Below, in pieces: positions 56,051 to 64,000 of a DNA stretch of 64,000 bases. Below the pieces are notes generated by a model, which saw nothing but the letters and a program-made list of their open reading frames with translations, ran no database searches and was not told where the DNA came from. The stretch's first letter is position 1; each line of letters starts with the position of its first letter. This DNA is from Microplitis mediator (Eukaryota; Arthropoda; Insecta; Hymenoptera; Braconidae), in NCBI RefSeq assembly GCF_029852145.1, contig NC_079978.1, forward strand, positions 11,751,801-11,815,800, written 5' to 3'. A program made the position numbers and the translations under genes.

Positions 56051-57479
56051 TGGGTCATTCCATGTCAAATCAACCACTAGTTGGAATCGACCCCTTTCGA
56101 TTTGGACGAATTTTGGTCAGAAGTTTTCTCTCATCATATAACAAAGTTCTGCCAAGGAAAAAAAAATAAAAAAAATTTTTTTCAAAAGTTATGCAATTTT
56201 GAAAATTTCACTAATTTTCCTGTTTCTTAAACTTATTCTTCAAAGATCTCGAAAACTATTACAATTACTCTAATGATCTGAGCAAGGTTTTAAAGAGGAT
56301 ACTTAAAGGTACCAAAAAAAAATTTTTTTGAAAAAATTTTTCAAAAATTCGCTTTTTGGGAAAATTTTGAAATTTCCAAAATTGCAAAAATCGATGACCG
56401 CCATCAAATTTTTCGCTCAAATTTTTTTCTAGACTACCTCTAAATGATTTCAAAAGATACTGAAATTTGTGAGTAGGGGTTTTTTTTTGTTCAAAAGATA
56501 TAAATTTTTGAATTTTAGGAAAAAAAAATTTTCTTTCTTTGGCATTGACTGAATAAAACAATGATAAATTCACTTGTAATTTTTAATTTTGAGGCTCAAA
56601 AATTTATTTTAATGCAATAGAGTCAATAAAAAACTTATCAATGTGATATTTTTGTTTTTCAGCTACATTTTGATTTTAAATCGGATATAATTGTGTTAGA
56701 ATAATCGTTTTTTCTTAGCCCCTTGCTGTAGTGTTGATTTCGCACTTCTTTTTCTCAATCTGAAAGTAAATAGTATTATTAGAAAGCGATTTTTCAATGG
56801 AAATTTTATATGAATCGAATATACATGTATACTAATAATACTATTTACTTTCAGATTGAGAAAAAGAAGTGCGAAATCAACTCCACAGCAAGGGGCTAAG
56901 AAAAAACGATCATTCTAACACAATTATATCCAATTTAAAATCAAAATGTAGCTGAAAAACAAAAATTATCACATTAATAAGTTTTTTATTGACTCTATTG
57001 CATTAAAATAAATTTTTGAGCCTCAAAATTAAAAATTACAAGTGAATTTATCATTGTTTTATTCAGTCAATGCCAAAGAAAGAAAATTTTTTTTTCCTAA
57101 AATTCAAAAATTTATATCTTTTGAACAAAAAAAAACCCCTACTCAAAAATTTCAGGATCTTTTGAAATCAATTGAAAGCGAATTTTTGAAAAATTTTTTC
57201 AAAAAAATTTTTTTTTGGTACCTTTAAGTATCCTCTTTAAAACCTAGCTCAGATCATTAGAGTAATTGTAATAGTTTTCGAGATCTTTGAAGAATAAGTT
57301 TAAGAAACAGGAAAATTAGTGAAATTTTCAAAATTGCATAACTTTTGAAAAAAATTTTTTTTATTTTTTTTCCTTTGGCAGAACTTCGTTATATGATGAG
57401 AGAAAACTTCTGACCAAAATTCGTCCAAATCGAAAGGGGTCGATTCCAACTATTGGTCGATTTGACATGGAATGACCCA
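56051..57479. mobile_element. 1.43-kb foldback element in the leader
   Basis: The ends TGGGTCATTCCATGTCAAAT and its reverse complement are flanked by TATA on both sides. The arms mirror for about 700 bp around a centre near 56765-56830; for example TGAAAGTAAATAGTATTATT is inverted at 56840-56860. Arms remain highly similar, so it is fairly young. It is unrelated by sequence to the element at 2010-3030. Confidence 0.9.
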
Positions 57480-58741
57480 TATAAAAGTATAAATATTTTA
57501 GTGAAAAATATTTATCGAAAGATAAAATCACCGGATATAACAAAAAAAAATTTAAGTAAAAGTCTAAATAAAATCAGTAGAAACCAGAAAATTCTGGATA
57601 TAAAATTTTGTTACAATAGAATTTCAGTAGAGATTAAAATCTTAAAGCAAACAGGAAATAGGTTCGGCTAAATACACAAAATTAACTTAGTGACAAAATC
57701 AGAAAAACAAAAGACTTAGAGTTTGTATAAGCATCAAAATAAAATTTAGTCAAGTAAACAAAAATCTCTTATAATACAGACTAGAGAAAATAAGACTAAA
57801 ATTTTGCTTAGCAACAGACCAAAAATAAAGACTTAAATTTTATTCATATAAAATAATGATAATAATCTGCTTAGTAACAGAAAGACAAATACGACAAATA
57901 TACCCGAACAGCCAGGGATGACTCATTGTCGCGACTAAGCATTATTAAATATAAAGACAACCAGACCAAAACACTATAGGCGATAAGTCGCAAAGGCGGC
58001 AAATATTCAAATTTGAATTTATTTGTTACAGAGTTCTACCTAGGAATTCATCAACCTTACGGTCGGTAATAAAGAAATTCAAAGGTCATATATAATAACT
58101 AACGCCACCTACCAGAAACAGTTGTTAACAAGTATTTATGTCCTTTTCTAAATAAAGACGCAATTATAAAGTTGTTGACAAGCCAAATTTATTACGCATC
58201 ACGTATTCAACAGTAAATAAATATCAGTAAATAAAGTTTATTACATAAAATAGTTTTGTTCCTGAAATAAAATAAAACACGTCAGAAGAAATAAAATACG
58301 TTTTAACATTGAAAATTAAAACGCTTCAGGATATAAATTGTAATATATTCAAGATAAAATTTTAGATAAAATTTAACCACGTGCAAGCAGGTATTGATTT
58401 AAATATTTTATAACATAAAGTTAGTATTAAATCTAGTAAAAGGTTAAAATAAAATAAGAAAATCCTAGTTTAAATGGATTTTTTGCACAAAATAAAATTT
58501 AAAATATTTTTTTGATAAAATTTTTTTGTTGATCCGTGATACGTGACGTGAATACTAATAGAAACATATTGAAAGTTAACAGGTGTAAACAAGCGGCAAG
58601 GACAGTAAATTTTGGTCACCAGAGGAACTTTTGATCAATCAATCAATTGATTTTTTTTTTTTCATTTTTTTTCTTTTTCTGTATTTTTATTTTAAAATTT
58701 ATAGATTTATTTTCGGTTTACTTTTAAATAAAATCATCAAG
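57480..58741 (+). other. Leader of the third element
   Basis: AT-rich non-coding sequence between the foldback element and gag. No gene seen. Confidence 0.5.
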
Positions 58742-60749
58742 ATGGTCAAGACGAGAAAAACCAAAAACTTGGAAGGAGTAGTAAAATCTTTGAACGAAAC
58801 AGTTCAGAAATTGAAGGAGAGACTGGATAAAAGCGAAGTTCAAGAACTAGACCAGAAAAATATTAAAATCGACGGACACTCAACCAAGAGGGATAATATC
58901 AACAACCAGCAATCTCAGTCGACAAACCAGGGAATAATGAAACAGATTCCAGTAATAACCGAGAATAGAGCCTTAAAAAAGCCATACACGATAGTAAGAA
59001 CAGAGGAATGGCAAAGTGCAGAGAATTTTAACTTTGCACAAGAAATGGGAAATGAAAATATAGTAATACACGATCATCTACAACATAGTGATACTTCAAT
59101 AAGGGATGAAAATTTAACGTTTTTGACAAAAGATGAAAAAATTTGGAGATTTGATAGACTGAAAGCGCAAGTATTCTTAGAAAATATCGAGAAGACGGAA
59201 GAGCTTCAAGCAAAAGAAGCAGAATGGGTCAAAACGACAGCAAACTGGATCCGATGGGCAAAATCAAGAATACAATACGAGAAAGATGCAGCATCTCGCA
59301 TCGAATTAATCGAGTCAATACCACAAATAACAGATAAAAAACTAATGAGACTTAGAACAAGAACTTGGATTGAGAAAAAATGATAATGGTCATTGGCAAA
59401 ATTCAATTATGAACTACATAGCAAGAGATGTACAGCTATGAGATGATACAGCGGAGCTGGATGGAATACAGAATTCTACAAAAATATTTCAGATGCAACA
59501 ACAAGATATGAGGTGACGCGAGCAAGAAAACGTGAGAGTAGATAATTACGGTACTCACGCGGGACATTAACCAGCGCAACAACAGCAAAATAGAACAGAG
59601 TATCAACCAACACAACAACAGCAGTACAGACCAGAATACCAACAGCGCCAACAATATCATAGACCAGAATACCAGAGCCAATACTAAACGTATAGGCCAG
59701 ACTATTTAAGCCAATATCATGGACAAACAAACTGTCCAATAACAAATTCTCAAAGCTACGGAGAAAGTTCAATGAAACGAATAACGTATAAAATACATCT
59801 GATGGAAACCTTAGTGAGGGTAAAAGGACTGCGATTCACAAGATTATCACAACCTAAGCAGTGGATCAAAAAGTTAACAGACGTTTGCAGAGGACAAAAA
59901 TTCGATGTTGAAGACAGGCTGGAATTGTTAAAAATTGCCATTAATGAAGATGAATGGATAAACCAGAACTTCGACTTATGGTCAAATTGGGAAGAAGTCG
60001 AACGATCGTTCAAAGTAACATTCTGCAAGACGATGAAAGATACGGGTGTGTTACAAGAACTATTCAACACATACCAGAGAAAAAACGAAGATACCCAGGA
60101 ATTCATCAGAAATATGAGAACAAAATTCAAAGAATTAGACAGACCTCTAGGCCTCGGAGGAGAGCTAGACATATTAATACCAAAATTAACAGCAGAGATG
60201 CAGACTAAGCTGAACACTATGCCAGTAATTTCATCGTATACTCGACTAGCTGAAGCAATAGCAACAGCAGAAAGAAGGCTAGCAGACAAAAGAAAGGCTA
60301 GAGTTGTAAATAGGTCGACTGTGAGGAGACTACAAAACACCAGGGATTCAGTATCACAGACTGACACTGATTCACAATCAGGAGACGAGAAACGAATACA
60401 ACGACTTGTCAGAAAAAAGAAATACCTGAAGAAACCAGCAATAAAAAATTCTCCAGATCAAGAATCACAGAGCGACAAATGCAATGACAAGAAAATTAAT
60501 GTCGTATTTGACAAAAGAAAAAATATCAAATACAGAGACAGATCAAACTCGAACGATCGCAACAAAAGGTCAGGATCGAATACTTCCAGATCATCAACAA
60601 AGACGGTCGGAGGCACTTACATTTGCCTTAACTGCGGGGAAAGAGGAGGACACAGATCCCGAGACTGCAGAAATGAGCGAGTAAATATCTGTGTAAATTG
60701 TTTGAAAGTAGGTGAGACTGTTAAGACATGCTGCTGTATAAAAAACTAG
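58742..60749 (+). pseudogene. gag: Gag of the third Ty3/Gypsy element (broken)
   Basis: The start is the ATG at 58742 (MVKTRKTKNLEG), with a coiled-coil-like N-terminal segment (VVKSLNETVQKLKERL). The first frame ends at 59383. Between 59384 and 59771 the Gln/Tyr-rich linker (QYRPEYQQRQQYHRPEYQ) is readable only through stops. The capsid-like core is 59772-60290 (KQWIKKLTDVCRGQKFDVED; NTYQRKNEDTQEFIRNMRTK). Two zinc-knuckle-like units follow: CLNCGERGGHRSRDC, with one extra residue before His, and CVNCLKVGETVKTC, where Glu replaces His. The frame ends at 60747-60749. Confidence 0.8.
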
Positions 60750-61090
60750 TAGCGCGGGTGCAACAGGTGGAGGGGGTTGTACTCGCCCAACAGCAATCAC
60801 TCCACGCCACACTTTGGAGGGGACGGGAGGCATACAGTCAACACCCAAACGGGAGAGAAACAGTTACAGATAACGGCGAGCTATCTAGTGAGTCAGACGT
60901 ATCTATTCAGAGCAATTACGGTAATTGTAACCAGTTAGTGAGTGCCAGCATGGGAAACTGCTTAGCAAAGTGTTGCGGAGGCGATTACTTAGTACCGAGT
61001 CCAGTCAGAGAGAGGGGATGACTAGCTAGTGATCGAGAACTACAGAAAATTACGCTTAATATACCAGCAGGGGCAACATTAGGCTGTAAA

Positions 61091-61579
61091 ATGCAGATAA
61101 ATGTGAGTAAACATTTTATTTGTCAAGTAAAAATAAATAAAATCAGTTGCACGGCATTATTCGACTCGGGCGCGAGTAGGAATTTTATCACGTTAAAGGT
61201 TGCAGATCAAATACCGAGAAATATAATTAAAACTAAATTCGATTCAATTAAAAATTCATTTTTATTAGCAGACAACTCAGCTATAAAAAGCATCAAAAAA
61301 ATATTCGTCAATATTGAAATAGACGGTGTTGAAATAAATACATGGTTCGAAGTATTTCATAAAATGCCAGACGACATCATCTTTGACATGAAATTTATGA
61401 TGGACCACGGCATCAATCTATGTGCTGACAAAATGATGTGGATGTGGAAACACGACAACCAATCAAAGGTTTGTCAAGAAATTGAACCAGGTAACCACAT
61501 ATGCACAATATATTTAAAACCAGATGAACAAGACGAATTAACCAGATTTTTAGATGCCGAATTTAAATTACTGGACTAA
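61091..61579 (+). pseudogene. pol: Protease domain of Pol, third element
   Basis: CTALFDSGASRNFITLKVAD near 61150 is the retropepsin DSG active site. The partner motif IIFDMKFMMDHGINL has Asp in the usual Gly position. The frame meets a TAA at 61577-61579 but the same frame continues into RT, so this is a premature stop within Pol. A linker (60750-61090) with small frames separates it from gag. Confidence 0.85.
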
Positions 61580-64000
61580 GCCGATCTAGGTACATTAAAA
61601 GGAGTTGAATATGAAATCGAATTAAAAGACTATTTACCGATACGTGTCAAACCCTATCGACGATCACCCAAGGTCACTGAGGCTCTTCATAAAATCATAG
61701 AACAACTATTGGATCAGAAAATTATCCAGCCGAGCACCAGTGAATGAAGTTTCCAACCAGTAATGGTTAAGAAGAAATTATTACCAGGGCAAAATGCGGA
61801 CGACATAAAAACATGGAGGATGTGCATAGATTACAGACGACTTAATAAAATCATGAAGATAGTGAATTATCCGATGAGAAGAATTGACACATCATTGGAA
61901 GTAATCAGAGAAGGTGCATACCGAAGTGTTATAGACTGTAGAAATGCGTATTATCAAATTCAGATTAAACCAGAACATCGCAAGTATACTGCGTTTGCTG
62001 TAGAAGGAATGGGATCATTCGAATTCGTCAGAATGCCGTTTGGACTGTCCACAGCACCAGGAACATTTCAGCGGAATATGGATCTGATAATACAGACAAT
62101 GGAAAAAGTTTTATGCCAGCTTAATTTACCAGCGTACTGGATTAATTATATCCACCTGTACATGGATGACTGGGTCATCGCAACGCCGACTTTTAACATA
62201 CATCTACAGACTCTGGGGATATTATTTCAAGTCTTCAGGGAGGTAGGACTGCATATCAAGCGAGAAAAATGCTGTTTCTGCGTTGCCGAGATGAAGTATT
62301 TGGGATTCATCGTAAGCGGGAATAAATTATACCCAGATCCAGACAAGCTGAGCGCAATCCGAGACTACCCAGAACCATATAACAAGAAACAACTCAGAAG
62401 GTTCTTGGGAATGGTAAATTGGTATAGAAGACACATGGAGATGGTAGCTAAGATTCAAAGTCCACTCACTTCCATCACCAGTGAGAAATCAACTTGGATT
62501 TGGGGTCCTGAACAGCAAGATGCGTTCAAACAAATGAAGGATTTACTATTGAATGCAACAGCTTTAACTGTACCAGACTATAACTTACCATTTATTCTAT
62601 ATACAGATGCCTGTGATACCGGGATTGGAGCAGTATTAACACAGGAAACTCAAGACCGGGAGTACCACATTACTGCACAAAAACTGAGAGGTTACTACGA
62701 AGAGTGTCCAGTGACAGTTGTCACCGATCATGCAAGTTTAAAATGGCTACAAAACATCAAGAATCCGAGAGGACGACTAGCCCGATGGGTAGCAGAGTAC
62801 TCACTATGGACTATAACTATAGTTCATCGACCAGGTATTAACAACGAAGCGGCTGATGCTCTCTCACGAGCATACGAGGGTGTTGAACCCGAGACAGAGA
62901 AGCTCAGTCGAATCACCGATATACAACAACAGTGGTACACGAGGAAAGTCAAGGAGGTCAAGGCTACACCAGACCGGTTTCCTCAATGGAAATATATAGA
63001 TGACGATCTATATTATTATCAACCGCGGCACCCGACACAGATATTTGAAGATGCGCCAGAACATTGGAAACTTGTCGTAAAACCAGAGACGCGCATGTCT
63101 ATAATCCAGAATGCGCATGACGAACTAGTATCTGGACATGGAGGCATAACCAAGACATACCATCACGTGTCAAGCCATTATTACTGGCCGAATATGTACC
63201 ACGACGTTTTAAACTACGTAAATAATTGCGAAGTCTGCAAAATTCACAAACCAGACACTAATCCACTGCAAGTAGAACCAAGACATCGACCGATAACTGG
63301 ACTATGGGAGAGTGTATCAGTTGATAGTGTGGGACCATTACCCAAGTCTCAACACCAGAAAATACATCTCATTGTCTTGTGTGACATGTACTCAAAATAT
63401 CTGGAAGTTCATCCAATCTCAGAACCGACAGGTAATAAAATAGTGTTCTTTTTACGAGCCGTATTCAACCGATGGGGTTACCCAAGAGTTGTTGTCACAG
63501 ATAACGGTACCGAATTTGTGAATAAAATTGTTGCAGAATATTTGCAAAACAACCAGATTGTCCATGAACTAACTCCGACATATCATCCGCAGGCCAATCC
63601 TGTGGAAAGAGTAAACCGAAATTTAAAATCATTAATTCGTACTTTTCTTTCAGATAAGCATTCCAAATGGGACCAAGATTTACCAGAACTTGTATATGCT
63701 TACAATACATCTGTTCACAGCTCGCTGACTGTCAGCCCAGCCTACATAAATTTTGGCCGAGATTCGAGATATCTAGATCTACATCGGGGTGAAAAAGTAC
63801 CAACCGAATTAAATAAGACCGATGATCGCAATACTGTATTATCATTGATTGATGAACTTCGACATTACATCGAATCATTTGTGATAAAAGCTCAGAATCG
63901 TCAGGACGAGTTATTACCTGACCCAAACATAGATATCGTTATTGGAGCTGAGGTATATATCAAAAACAAACAGTTAAGTAAAAAGGTTGATGGATTCGCA
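61580..64000 (+). pseudogene. pol: Pol of the third element: RT, RNase H, integrase (incomplete at window end)
   Basis: The frame continues from the protease. TGA at 61745-61747 stands where Trp is conserved (before SFQPVMVKKK). From 61748 the frame is open to the window end. RT has WRMCIDYRRLNK, VIDCRNAYYQIQI and HLYMDDWVIATP (YMDD, near 62160). RNase H has YTDACDTGIGAVL and VVTDHASLKWL, but about 30 residues including the usual Glu block are missing between REYHI and TAQKLRGYY. Integrase has the HHCC finger (HGGITKTYHH...CEVCKIHK), SVDSVGPLPKS, VVTDNGTEFVN and ANPVERVNRNL. It ends beyond position 64000. Confidence 0.9.

Larger units (their letters stand above)
54521..64000 (+). mobile_element. 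Ty3/Gypsy retrotransposon, 5' portion (runs off window)
   Basis: A 5' LTR, a tRNA-Lys-type primer site, broken gag, protease, RT, RNase H and integrase are present in Ty3/Gypsy order. The 3' LTR lies beyond the window. The leader is long and hosts a foldback element at 56051-57479. Gag is heavily broken, but Pol from 61748 to the window end is a single open frame. Confidence 0.92.

Overview
This window is eukaryotic and AT-rich, with spliced genes, microsatellites and almost wall-to-wall transposable elements. The element set (Helitron, FLYWCH-type MULE, Bel/Pao, env-bearing Ty3/Gypsy, foldback MITEs), plus one exon fragment of an ELMO/Ced-12 gene, suggests an insect, most likely a hymenopteran such as a parasitoid wasp. 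That assignment is inference. No rRNA, tRNA or CRISPR array was found.

Layout. 1-3110: A-rich DNA, a possible solo LTR, and a 1-kb perfect-style palindrome inside a (TA)n tract. 3240-7956: a broken Helitron (Rep plus Pif1-type helicase) with a clear 3' hairpin and CTAG end. 7981-8873: a second large palindrome. 8874-12696: no gene. 12697-17318: a decayed multi-exon RNase H-like transposase gene of a widespread arthropod family that I cannot name. Its last exon is split by a 2.2-kb MULE (14970-17134) carrying its own spliced transposase on the minus strand. 17547-25609: a decayed Bel/Pao retrotransposon with both LTRs and a GGGGG target duplication. 25610-28900: hairpins, a (GT)n tract and tandem repeats.

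28925-52235: an inverted pair of an unidentified repeat. One arm was split by a young 17.5-kb env-bearing Ty3/Gypsy element (29874-47352; nearly identical LTRs, CAAC duplication, tRNA-Leu primer site). This element is the main item of interest. Its Pol starts with two tandem retropepsin-like domains and carries a long acidic insertion and a macro-like domain between RNase H and integrase. After env comes 5.3 kb holding several antisense, intron-containing small genes and a MULE-derived MITE. A related small two-exon gene lies outside the element at 52267-52677.

47517-51196 holds an ELMO exon fragment, a 205-bp MITE and a foldback element. 52815-53535 holds a decayed palindrome and a GC-rich inverted repeat. 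54521-64000 is the 5' part of another Ty3/Gypsy element (LTR, tRNA-Lys primer site, broken gag, protease, RT, RNase H, integrase). Its leader hosts a 1.43-kb foldback element, and it runs off the window end.

The genes are mostly replication modules of mobile elements, nested in a clear order of insertion. The non-TE coding content is the ELMO fragment and the small-gene family on the minus strand.
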